Of a stretch of 35,435 bases of DNA, positions 17,573 to 24,492 are shown one piece after another. This stretch comes from VBOC01 sp035635475. Its GTDB lineage: Bacteria; Bacteroidota; Ignavibacteria; UBA10030; SZUA-254. A model generated the notes under the pieces. The model saw only the letters and a list, made by a program, of their open reading frames with translations, was not told the DNA's origin and did not search any database. Numbering within the stretch: the stretch's first letter is position 1; the number at the start of each line of letters is the position of its first letter. The stretch lies in the NCBI GenBank assembly GCA_035635475.1, contig DASQAZ010000004.1:1-35435 (forward strand). Direction: 5' to 3'. A program made the position numbers and the translations under genes.

Positions 17573-18823
17573 CTACCGGCTGCGCGTCAGCGGTAGGGAT
17601 TGTCCGCTCTCGATTCGGCGGTCCCGCTCGTTCGACGTTGCGCCGAGCAGATAGCCGAACAGGCCGTCGTTTTCTTCATTTGGACCCGCAGTAAAGAACA
17701 GCCGCTGCGCCTGGACGGCGTGGTGATCGCCGTTATTGTTATCGCCGTCGCCTTCGTCATCCGCCTTCGGTGTTTTTCTGAAGGTCAGTGCCCAGAGCCC
17801 GTCGATTGTGATCGGGGATGTTCCGTCGGATAGCTGCCCGCGGAACTCGCCGTCTTCGTCAAACACATTGATGCGCCCATCGCCGAAATTGCCCACGAGG
17901 ATGGCATCTTCAAGATTCCTGAACCCTTCATCGGGAACTCTCGCAAGCCCCCAGGGTGAATTAAGGGAACCCTGCGACGCGAATCGTTTGATGAGCGTTC
18001 CGTCCGGCCGATACACATCAACATACCCGTTCCCCGGACCTTTCTGGTCGTCCATGTTTTCCGGCGGTTTCCGTTTCGCGTAGGTGACAAAGAGTTTTCC
18101 GCCGATATTCTGGATGCCGAACGGAGCGAACCCGGCCGGGATAGACGGGTCGCTGAAAGGTTTCGTCGATACGAATTGGAAGTGATCGTCGAACACGTCC
18201 ACCGACCCTCCCTTGAAATTTGTTGCATAGAGGAAGTTATGGGACCCGTCGCTTGCAAGCGCGAGGCCCTTATACACCGCGCCGGATTCGGAACGGTCGG
18301 CGACCACGACCGCGCCCGCCGCGGGCGGACTCCAGGCCGAAATAATGCCGTCCTCACCGGAGAATATAAACCTGCTCACCGCCGAGGTCCCCGGAATCAC
18401 AAAGTCGGTCGTGCCATTGAAAACGGTTCCTGTGGGTGCACCCCCTCCGGAGCTATCATGCGTAGGGATCATGACAGGACTCCGCTTGACGTTGCCGTCC
18501 GTATCATACACGACCGAGAGGCTTGAATGATTCGCGGCGATCCAGATGATTCCTGTGGGAGTAATTGCAATTCCCCAGGCGTTGAGCAAGACTGGGTCCG
18601 TTCTACGGGCGTTGTAGCTCGCGGCGTTCGCAACGAGATTGACCTGCTGAACCAAAAATTTTGCTTCCTTGGACAGCAGGAACATCTGTTTACTTTGAAG
18701 GATGCTCTGCATGGGGGGATCATTAACGTTGCTTCTGCAGCCGGATAGAACGGCAAATAGGAGAAAAAGTGCCGTGCTGAGCGTGCCTGCTGCGGCGCGC
18801 CTGAGTACAGGATATGGTTGCAT
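17573..18823 (-). CDS. TIGR03118-family lipoprotein, beta-propeller-like, function unknown
   Basis: From ATG 18823 the protein has 416 residues and a lipoprotein signal (R-R start, hydrophobic core, lipobox L-S-G-C with the cysteine at 29). AAGGAG lies 8 bases before this ATG, and a sigma-54-type promoter sits inside the longer alternative frame (to 18985), so the short start is preferred. The body matches the uncharacterised TIGR03118 family: L-L-N-A-W-G-I-A-I-T-P-T-G near the start, G-I-Q-N-I-G-G-K-L-F-V-T-Y-A-K, G-P-G-N-G-Y-V-D-V-Y, S-P-W-G-L-A, G-N-F-G-D-G-R-I-N, and a C-terminal F-F-T-A-G-P-N-E-E-N. An acidic/asparagine insert (D-D-E-G-D-G-D-N-N-N) precedes the end. Likely on the periplasmic or outer-membrane surface. 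Its promoter and place just after the NtrC-type regulator suggest it is a target of that regulator. Confidence 0.88.
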   Translation of the reverse strand: MQPYPVLRRAAAGTLSTALFLLFAVLSGCRSNVNDPPMQSILQSKQMFLLSKEAKFLVQQVNLVANAASYNARRTDPVLLNAWGIAITPTGIIWIAANHSSLSVVYDTDGNVKRSPVMIPTHDSSGGGAPTGTVFNGTTDFVIPGTSAVSRFIFSGEDGIISAWSPPAAGAVVVADRSESGAVYKGLALASDGSHNFLYATNFKGGSVDVFDDHFQFVSTKPFSDPSIPAGFAPFGIQNIGGKLFVTYAKRKPPENMDDQKGPGNGYVDVYRPDGTLIKRFASQGSLNSPWGLARVPDEGFRNLEDAILVGNFGDGRINVFDEDGEFRGQLSDGTSPITIDGLWALTFRKTPKADDEGDGDNNNGDHHAVQAQRLFFTAGPNEENDGLFGYLLGATSNERDRRIESGQSLPLTRSR

Positions 18824-18880
18824 GGCCTGGCTCCTTAGAAAGTGACGGGATGACGCGAAGTTGTTTAGTGCCGGCATGAG

Positions 18881-18896
18881 TGCAAACCGCATGCCA
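18881..18896 (-). promoter_or_regulatory. Sigma-54 (-24/-12) promoter for the TIGR03118 lipoprotein gene
   Basis: The minus strand reads TGGCATGCGGTTTGCA against the consensus TGGCACG-N4-TTGCW: one mismatch, with the invariant GG and GC exactly 10 nt apart. Transcription would begin near 18870, about 47 nt before the ATG, leaving room for AAGGAG. The preceding gene on the same strand encodes a sigma-54 activator. Confidence 0.75.
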
Positions 18897-18967
18897 TGAA
18901 AAAGAAGCGGACGAATTGGCGGCCGGAGTGAGAACGAGGGGTCGGCATCGAAGCAAGGCGGGGTTTT

Positions 18968-18983
18968 GTAGATCGCCTGCCAC
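18968..18983 (-). promoter_or_regulatory. Possible activator-binding half-site upstream of the sigma-54 promoter
   Basis: The minus strand reads GTGGCAGGCGATCTAC. It shares the GTGGCA half and 11 of 16 positions with the symmetric dyad at 27218-27233. It is centred about 87 bp upstream of the -24/-12 element, a usual distance for NtrC-type enhancers. One arm is degenerate, so this is weak on its own. Confidence 0.25.
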
Positions 18984-19092
18984 ACCCCAAACGGGAAGAA
19001 CGAGGAAAATGTGGAAGGGGTGGGACTTCCGCAAACGGTACCGCGAGAGTCAACTCACGGCGCGGGCGGGCGTCAGAATGAAGCCGGCGTTC

Positions 19093-20502
19093 TCATCCCT
19101 TGAACTTTGAGACATCGATCCCATACTCTTCGATCTTTCGATAGACCGTTTTGCGGTCGACGTTCATGGTACGCGCCGCCTGGTTGAGATTTCCCTTGCT
19201 CTCCCTGAGGACGCGCAGAAGGTATTTCTCCTCGGCATCGCGCGTGACGTGTTCCAGGTACTCCTTGTACGGCATCGAGGCCGTTGATGGCGCAACCGGC
19301 GCCTCGTCGATCCAGCCTGAGTCCTTCGTCATTAACGATGGGAGCTCGATGGAGATAATCTCCTGACTGTCGGTCTTGATGATGGCGCGTTTGATGAGAT
19401 TTTCCATTTCGCGGACGTTGCCTTTCCAACCGAAGTTCATCATAGCGTGGATGACGGAGGGGGAGAACCCGCCGATCGGTTGGCGGGCAAGCGCCTGATG
19501 CTTCTGGAGGAAATATTCGGCGAGGAGCGGAATATCGTCCAGCCGCTCCCTGAGGGGCGGCAGCATAATTGGAAAGACATTCAGCCGGTAGAGCAAATCG
19601 TCGCGGAATTTGCCCTGGGCAACCATCGCGTCGAGATCGCGGTTTGATGCGGCGATAATCCGAACATCCGCGGTGACCGTAGCGTTGCCGCCGATCGGAG
19701 AGACCTGCTTATCCTGGAGAATGCGGAGAAGCTTCGTCTGGATGTCAAGCGGGATATCGGCAATCTCATCGAGAAAGATTGTGCCGCCATCCGCTTCCTG
19801 GAACTTTCCCATCCGTTGCCGCACCGCGCCCGTGAAGGCGCCCCGCTCATAGCCGAAGAGTTCGCTTTCCAGGAGGGTCTCGGGAATCGCCGAACACTGG
19901 ACGACCACAAACGGCTTCTCCTTGCGCGGACTATTCAGGTGAAGAGCCTTGGCGATCAGCTCCTTCCCGGTTCCGGTTTCTCCCAGCACGAGAACCGTAA
20001 CGTCGGTGCCCGCCACCTGGCGGACGAGCTTGAACACCTCCTTCATCTTGGAATTCTGACTTATAATATTCGAGAAGTTCGCCGCGGATTCCAGGAGGCC
20101 CCGCAGGCGCTCGAGCTCTTCAGTTTTTTCCCGTTCCTTCAGCGCCCGGCGAACCTTGATCAGCAGTTCGTCGTTGTTGCAGGGTTTGGTCAGGTAGTCG
20201 TAGGCGCCGTACCGCATCGCCTCAACCGCGGTCTGCACGGATCCGAAGCCCGTGACCATCATGACGGTGGCATCCGGAGTCTTTTGCTTGATGTACTGCA
20301 GCAGGTCGATGCCGTTCATACCTTCCATAACGAGATCGGAAAGGATGAGATCGAAGCGCCGCTCGTTGATCTGTTTCCGCGCCTCTTCACCGTTCGTGAC
20401 GGCAGTAATCGCGTATCCCTCGTCCTGCAGCAGAGCCGCGGTCGCGACGCGGAACGCCCTGTCGTCGTCGACGATGAGAATATGCGCGCGTCCTTTTTCC
20501 AT
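19093..20502 (-). CDS. NtrC-family sigma-54-dependent response regulator
   Basis: A 469-residue cytoplasmic activator with all three standard parts. The receiver domain (about 7-120) has the acidic pair D12-D13, phospho-acceptor D56 and K106. The AAA+ domain (about 145-385) has Walker A GETGTGKE (174-181), the sigma-54-contact loop GAFTGA (221-226), Walker B G-G-T-I-F-L-D-E-I (239-247) and the arginine-rich L-R-E-R-L-D-D-I-P region. A Fis-type helix-turn-helix (about 437-456, N-Q-A-A-R-T-M-N-V-D-R-K-T-V-Y-R-K) ends it. ATG 20502 has AGGA ten bases upstream and follows the histidine kinase stop by 12 bp. It is the last gene of the cupredoxin/barrel/kinase/regulator run. Near-consensus sigma-54 promoters lie right after it (18881-18896) and at the other end of the copper cluster (27107-27122); these are its most likely targets. 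Confidence 0.96.
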   Translation of the reverse strand: MEKGRAHILIVDDDRAFRVATAALLQDEGYAITAVTNGEEARKQINERRFDLILSDLVMEGMNGIDLLQYIKQKTPDATVMMVTGFGSVQTAVEAMRYGAYDYLTKPCNNDELLIKVRRALKEREKTEELERLRGLLESAANFSNIISQNSKMKEVFKLVRQVAGTDVTVLVLGETGTGKELIAKALHLNSPRKEKPFVVVQCSAIPETLLESELFGYERGAFTGAVRQRMGKFQEADGGTIFLDEIADIPLDIQTKLLRILQDKQVSPIGGNATVTADVRIIAASNRDLDAMVAQGKFRDDLLYRLNVFPIMLPPLRERLDDIPLLAEYFLQKHQALARQPIGGFSPSVIHAMMNFGWKGNVREMENLIKRAIIKTDSQEIISIELPSLMTKDSGWIDEAPVAPSTASMPYKEYLEHVTRDAEEKYLLRVLRESKGNLNQAARTMNVDRKTVYRKIEEYGIDVSKFKG

Positions 20503-20514
20503 CCGGACGGATTC

Positions 20515-22374
20515 CTAGGAAAGTACGGGAAAGGAGAGGCTGAATTTTGTGCCCTTGCCGACGGCACTCCTGACGCTGATGTTTCCCCCGTGCTGCCGAA
20601 CGATGCCGTAGGTGACCGCAAGCCCAAGCCCGACTCCGCTCACGGTGCTCTTGGTGGTGAAGAACGCATCGAAGACGCGCTGAATGTTTTCGGGGGGGAT
20701 TCCGACCCCGCTATCCGCGACATGGACAAAGACATTCCCGTCCTGCTGATCCGTCTCGATCGCGAGAGTTCCGCCGTCCGGCATGGCGTCCTGTGCATTG
20801 AGGAAGAGGTTCAGGAGTACCTGTTTCAGTTTATCCTTCGATCCTTCTATACGAGGAAGTGTAGGAAGCAGCACAAGCCTGATGTCGATCCGCTGACGGC
20901 GAAGTGCTTCCGATGATGTCGTGACCACCTCCTGAATCACGTCGTTCAGGCAGACTGGGACTCTCTCGATCGGCACCGCAGATGTCCGGTACACATCCAG
21001 CATTTGCCTTGTCAGGCGGGCCAGCCGGGTGACTTCCTCCAGGGCGACTTCAAGAAGCTCGCGCCGCTCGCGCACTGCGGGATCTGCGGGGTCGGAGGTC
21101 CGCTTCAGAAGAGTCTGGAGGCAGCTTTGGATATTATGAACCGGATTGTTGATTTCGTGTGCGATCTGAGCGGTGAGCTTGCCGGTGGCTGCCAGCCGCT
21201 CGGATTTAACGAGTTCGGCCTGCATCGCTTTTAACTGTCCGAGGGCTTGTTCGAGTTCTTCGTTTCGCTCCGCCAACTGGCGCATTTTATCTTTAAGCGA
21301 GTCGCTCATCTCGGAAAACTTCTCGGCAAGGTACCGAATTTCCGCATCCCGTCCGACCTCGATCACATAATCGTAGTTTCCGCGGCTGATCTCCGTCGTG
21401 CCCTGCACCAGGGCGGCGATCGGCCGCGTGATCCCCTGCGAGATCACATACCCGATCCCGGCCGTCACCAGAAGGACCAGGATCGAAAGGATGAGAAACG
21501 AATTGAAGACCGGCTTCAGGGCCGCCTGCACTTCCCGCTCGATCGGTTTCAGCAGGATAAACCGTATCCGCCGGGAGGCCCCCGGATGTTCGCCGCCCAG
21601 GAGGAAGCTTGTTCCCAGATAACGATCCTGATTGATCGTCATATTGATGACGGCCCCGCCCCCCGGCGGGCCCGGATGGGTGATGGCGTCTGGCGATCCC
21701 GCTCCGCGGGAAGCCGAGCGGAGCCACTCGCCGAAACCGGTTTCAACATCTCGCGGGAACGTCGAACAGACAGTCGAATCTCCGCTGATGAGAACAACGT
21801 CGCTGTTGGTCATTGAGCTGATGGCCTCAAGGTCGCCCTTCTCGATCCGGAATCCGAGCGTGAGCGTGCCGAGAATATCCGGCCCGACTGCAATCGGCGC
21901 CGTGGCACAGCGGTACACCGCATCGTTCAGGAGAAGGACGTCGGCCGACGAGTGGTCTTCGCCTTCCCGCATCGCGGGACCGCCCGGCATGGGCGGTGGC
22001 ATGGCGCGCAGCGTATCCAACTTTCCCTCGACGAGGCGGACGAGCATCCTGCCGTGCGCGTCGCGCACGAGAAAAAGATCGCTTGCGACGCTCTTGTTCA
22101 GTTCCTGCGCGAGCTGCGTGGCGGTGTTGGGGTCGCGAAGCTCTACGACCGCTTTCAGGCGCGGAGTCTCCGCGACGATTTCACAGGATTTTGCGATCTC
22201 TGCCGAACGAAGCGAGGTGAGCTCGCGCAGCGTCGTGTAGTTGCTCTGCAGCGAGCCGATCGAGCGCTCTTTCACCTGCACCTCCGTCCAGTACCTGACG
22301 ACGAAGAATGTCATGAACAGGAGGACAAGAACAACGCCCCAGATCGCGAGGAGGATTTTATTCCGGAATTTCAT
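20515..22374 (-). CDS. Membrane sensor histidine kinase (Cache-like sensor, HAMP, HisKA, HATPase)
   Basis: The 619-residue protein has a first membrane helix at about 8-26, an extracytoplasmic sensor region (about 27-288), a second helix (about 291-312), HAMP (about 313-365), a short coiled coil, a HisKA dimerisation helix with phospho-acceptor H406 (A-H-E-I-N-N-P), and a catalytic domain with N526, D-S-G-V-G-I-P (554-560), and G-V-G-L-G-L (580-585). The H-box and N-box belong to the NtrB-like class that usually pairs with NtrC-type regulators, as here. The sensor region looks like a Cache fold (inference). It carries a Met/His-rich loop: M125, M129, M135 and H141 among prolines and glycines. 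ATG 22374 follows the barrel gene stop by 10 bp, and the stop is 12 bp before the regulator, so these are one transcript. Confidence 0.95.
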   Translation of the reverse strand: MKFRNKILLAIWGVVLVLLFMTFFVVRYWTEVQVKERSIGSLQSNYTTLRELTSLRSAEIAKSCEIVAETPRLKAVVELRDPNTATQLAQELNKSVASDLFLVRDAHGRMLVRLVEGKLDTLRAMPPPMPGGPAMREGEDHSSADVLLLNDAVYRCATAPIAVGPDILGTLTLGFRIEKGDLEAISSMTNSDVVLISGDSTVCSTFPRDVETGFGEWLRSASRGAGSPDAITHPGPPGGGAVINMTINQDRYLGTSFLLGGEHPGASRRIRFILLKPIEREVQAALKPVFNSFLILSILVLLVTAGIGYVISQGITRPIAALVQGTTEISRGNYDYVIEVGRDAEIRYLAEKFSEMSDSLKDKMRQLAERNEELEQALGQLKAMQAELVKSERLAATGKLTAQIAHEINNPVHNIQSCLQTLLKRTSDPADPAVRERRELLEVALEEVTRLARLTRQMLDVYRTSAVPIERVPVCLNDVIQEVVTTSSEALRRQRIDIRLVLLPTLPRIEGSKDKLKQVLLNLFLNAQDAMPDGGTLAIETDQQDGNVFVHVADSGVGIPPENIQRVFDAFFTTKSTVSGVGLGLAVTYGIVRQHGGNISVRSAVGKGTKFSLSFPVLS

Positions 22375-22384
22375 CGTTCACGTG

Positions 22385-23608
22385 CTAAAAACCGACAACC
22401 GCCTGCATGACCAGCACATTATCAGCGGGATCTTCCGGGACTCTGAAGGTACGGTTCCACTCGTAAACTATTTTCAGGAGGGCTGAGCGGTCGAGCCGGT
22501 ATCCCAACGCCCCCTCGAGCCTGAACACATCATGATCCCATGGGCCTTCGTAGTGCTGGATAAAATAACCGCCATTGTACGTATCCACGGAAACGTCATT
22601 GAAGCGGAGTCCGCCGGCGCGCAGGGCGATGAGAAACCTTGGCAGAAGGGTATATCTGCCTTCGACTGAATAGCCAAACGCATTCAAATCCGATCCGATG
22701 GCCTCTTTGAATGTCCAGACGTTATAGAACACCTCGGCATAGAGAGCCGCATGTTCAAGACTGAAATCGAGGTCGGCTTCAACAATGTGCTGATCAATCT
22801 CCGACGGGTCGACACCTCCCCCCGGGCTGTAGGCTCCGCCTTCTTTAAGGAAAGGCCCCGTGGCGTAGGAGCCTCCGAGAGTCACTCCGGTGAGAGGAGT
22901 CATCGCCAGCCGGCCGATCATTCCCAGTCTGGAGTTGGTATTCAGGCCGGAAGAACCGTAGCCCGTGGAATAGGTGCTCGTCGCGCTCACCATGCCATTC
23001 ATGAGCGCGATCCAGAAATCGAACATCCCCGCGCCTCCATAAAGCTTGACCCCGAGATCGTAGAGCCCCTGGTCGAGGATCCGCACGCCGTCGCCGGCGA
23101 TCGCATAGTATGACGTCGACGGCCAGAGCGAATAATCCGAACTGCGAAGCGTGGTAACATGCTCGTGCGTCAAGGGCAAACCATAGAATGGGTTGGACTT
23201 GGGGAATCGCCTCTCCCCCAGATTGCCGAAAGGCAACTCGATCTCACCAGCCTCGAGATTCAACCCGGTGGACGCGAGGTCCGCGAACTTGATCGCAAAG
23301 AGGTCGACATGAATGATCTGATCCTGCAGCATCCGGAGGTTGCTGAGGAAGAAGATGTTCCCGTTGATGGCGGCATCCGCGAACAGATCGAGCCGCCAGG
23401 CGAACGTTGCCCGCCCCCTGTTCACGGCGTATTGGGAATAGCCGCCGTCGGCCTTGATGAAGGCCGCCGATGCCTGCTCGCTCAGGCGAAGCTGACCGGC
23501 GGCCGCGGTGACGAAGGAGAGAGTCGCCAATCCAAGGACGACAAGCCGCGCGAGAGAAATTCCCTCGGCCCCAAGGGAGGGCAGCCCAGGAGTGTTCTTA
23601 GTAGTCAA
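22385..23608 (-). CDS. Outer-membrane beta-barrel (porin-like) protein
   Basis: 407 residues with a signal peptide (about 1-38, V-V-L-G-L-A-T-L-S-F-V-T-A-A-A-G). Many alternating aromatic/polar strands follow, ending in V-V-G-F; a terminal phenylalanine is a common signal for outer-membrane barrel assembly. Stretches such as E-A-G-E-I-E-L-P-F-G-N and N-R-L-G-M-I-G-R-L-A resemble porin/phosphate-selective-porin-like barrels, but I cannot name the family. The likely start is TTG 23608, overlapping the end of the cupredoxin-like gene by 11 bp. No better start or strong ribosome site is visible, so translation is probably coupled. Operon with a copper protein upstream and a two-component pair downstream. 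A role in moving a metal, or a substrate sensed by the kinase, across the outer membrane is inference. Confidence 0.82.
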   Translation of the reverse strand: MTTKNTPGLPSLGAEGISLARLVVLGLATLSFVTAAAGQLRLSEQASAAFIKADGGYSQYAVNRGRATFAWRLDLFADAAINGNIFFLSNLRMLQDQIIHVDLFAIKFADLASTGLNLEAGEIELPFGNLGERRFPKSNPFYGLPLTHEHVTTLRSSDYSLWPSTSYYAIAGDGVRILDQGLYDLGVKLYGGAGMFDFWIALMNGMVSATSTYSTGYGSSGLNTNSRLGMIGRLAMTPLTGVTLGGSYATGPFLKEGGAYSPGGGVDPSEIDQHIVEADLDFSLEHAALYAEVFYNVWTFKEAIGSDLNAFGYSVEGRYTLLPRFLIALRAGGLRFNDVSVDTYNGGYFIQHYEGPWDHDVFRLEGALGYRLDRSALLKIVYEWNRTFRVPEDPADNVLVMQAVVGF

Positions 23609-24314
23609 AATTAACCACCGTCGTTTTTCCCTCTTCGATAAGAACGGGCCGTTCGCTCACCTTTTTCCGGCCATACCAAAATGTGATCCGATAAGCGCCC
23701 GGCGGCACATGATCGATGTTGTAACCCCCATCGTCTTCGGGCACGACAAAGTACGGGTTCTCGAGAACGAGGATGGTCGCATACATGTAGGAGTGGATAT
23801 CGCAATACACATTGACGACCCCCGGATGATCGAAATGGACCGACCTTCGATGCCCCCGTGGGTAACGCCCCAGATCGAACTCTTTGGGCTGCGAATAGGA
23901 AAACACGTTATGGAAGAGATCGTCGTTATTCGGGAAGTCGACCGTTGTTCCGACGAGGACCGGCAGGACCAACGGACGAAACAGCATTTGTGACTGGTTG
24001 AGCTGCGGATGGAGAGCCGGCGGATCATAGGCAGCCGAAGCCGCCTCGGTCGACTCGAGGTAGATAACCGCCTTTTCGGAAAGCCTGTAGGGTTGGACCG
24101 GGTCGCCGGTCGTGTGGAGATGCATCTCGTATCGGGTAAGCGAGCGCTCGCGCAGTAATTCTTCGGCAAATTCGTCGTTTGCGGGTACGACAACCCTTCC
24201 GCGGACTCCGCTCTGCGCGAGTAATCCATACTCCGGAAGAAGGAGAAGACAAGCTGCGAGGAAAATGAAAGGGCGGGAGTGTAAATTTGCCCAACCGGCT
24301 TGCGCAATCAACAT
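23598..24314 (-). CDS. Exported cupredoxin-like protein (methylamine-utilization-like), with carboxypeptidase-regulatory-like C-terminus
   Basis: From ATG 24314 the protein has 238 residues. A signal peptide (R-P-F-I-F-L-A-A-C-L-L-L-L ... L-L-A-Q-S) is followed by a domain with a complete type 1 copper ligand set: H135 in D-D-L-F-H-N-V, then C171, H174 and M177 in Y-C-D-I-H-S-Y-M. The final 50 residues (Y-N-I-D-H-V-P-P-G-A-Y-R-I-T-F-W) look like the Ig-like strands often fused to such domains. Similar proteins are often labelled methylamine utilization protein on weak grounds. The frame could extend to TTG 24338, but neither start has a clear ribosome site; the ATG lies directly at the end of a long inverted repeat (24305-24442). 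First gene of a four-gene run with the barrel, kinase and regulator. Confidence 0.85.
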   Translation of the reverse strand: MLIAQAGWANLHSRPFIFLAACLLLLPEYGLLAQSGVRGRVVVPANDEFAEELLRERSLTRYEMHLHTTGDPVQPYRLSEKAVIYLESTEAASAAYDPPALHPQLNQSQMLFRPLVLPVLVGTTVDFPNNDDLFHNVFSYSQPKEFDLGRYPRGHRRSVHFDHPGVVNVYCDIHSYMYATILVLENPYFVVPEDDGGYNIDHVPPGAYRITFWYGRKKVSERPVLIEEGKTTVVNFDY

Positions 24315-24442
24315 GAGATGCTGTGGGAACCGTCGCAATACCCGAATCTCAAAGTACCCCGAATGTACCGCTTTCCGCTTTGAGATTCAACGGGAATGCT
24401 CTCGATTATCCACCATCCAGCAATCCCACAGCATCTCGATTG
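24305..24442. repeat. Nested inverted repeat at the start of the cupredoxin-like/barrel/kinase/regulator run
   Basis: GAGATGCTGTGGGA (24316-24329) is the exact inverse of TCCCACAGCATCTC (24424-24437), with outer CAATC/GATTG arms. Inside, GAATCTCAAAG and CTTTGAGATTC form a second perfect 11-bp pair with a G-T-A-C pair near the tip. As RNA from the minus strand the stem would end right at the ATG at 24314. It may be a regulatory leader, an attenuator for read-through from the genes upstream, or a small mobile palindromic element. Confidence 0.75.
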
Positions 24443-24446
24443 AATC

Positions 24447-24481
24447 TTCGATCCCGCACCGCGGGACACGGCGGGATCGAA
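24447..24481 (-). terminator. Hairpin downstream of the two-cupredoxin gene
   Basis: TTCGATCCCGC (24447-24457) and GCGGGATCGAA (24471-24481) form an 11-bp perfect stem around a 13-nt loop, 12 bp past the stop codon on the minus strand. There is no T-run after it, so it could be a 3' stabilising structure or a leaky terminator. Confidence 0.45.
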
Positions 24482-24492
24482 ACGGTGCGTCC

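Noticed and set aside
18824..18985. N-terminal extension of the TIGR03118 protein by 54 residues
   Set aside because: It would bury the lipoprotein signal and overlap a sigma-54 promoter; AAGGAG precedes ATG 18823.
19816..20916. Plus-strand open frame of 366 codons across the regulator/kinase junction
   Set aside because: It lies opposite strongly conserved receiver, AAA+ and HATPase domains and encodes nothing recognisable.
24421..24440. Possible sigma-54 element before the cupredoxin-like gene (minus strand, ending in TTGCT)
   Set aside because: The -24 half reads TGCTGT without the GG, and the similarity comes from the inverted repeat arm.
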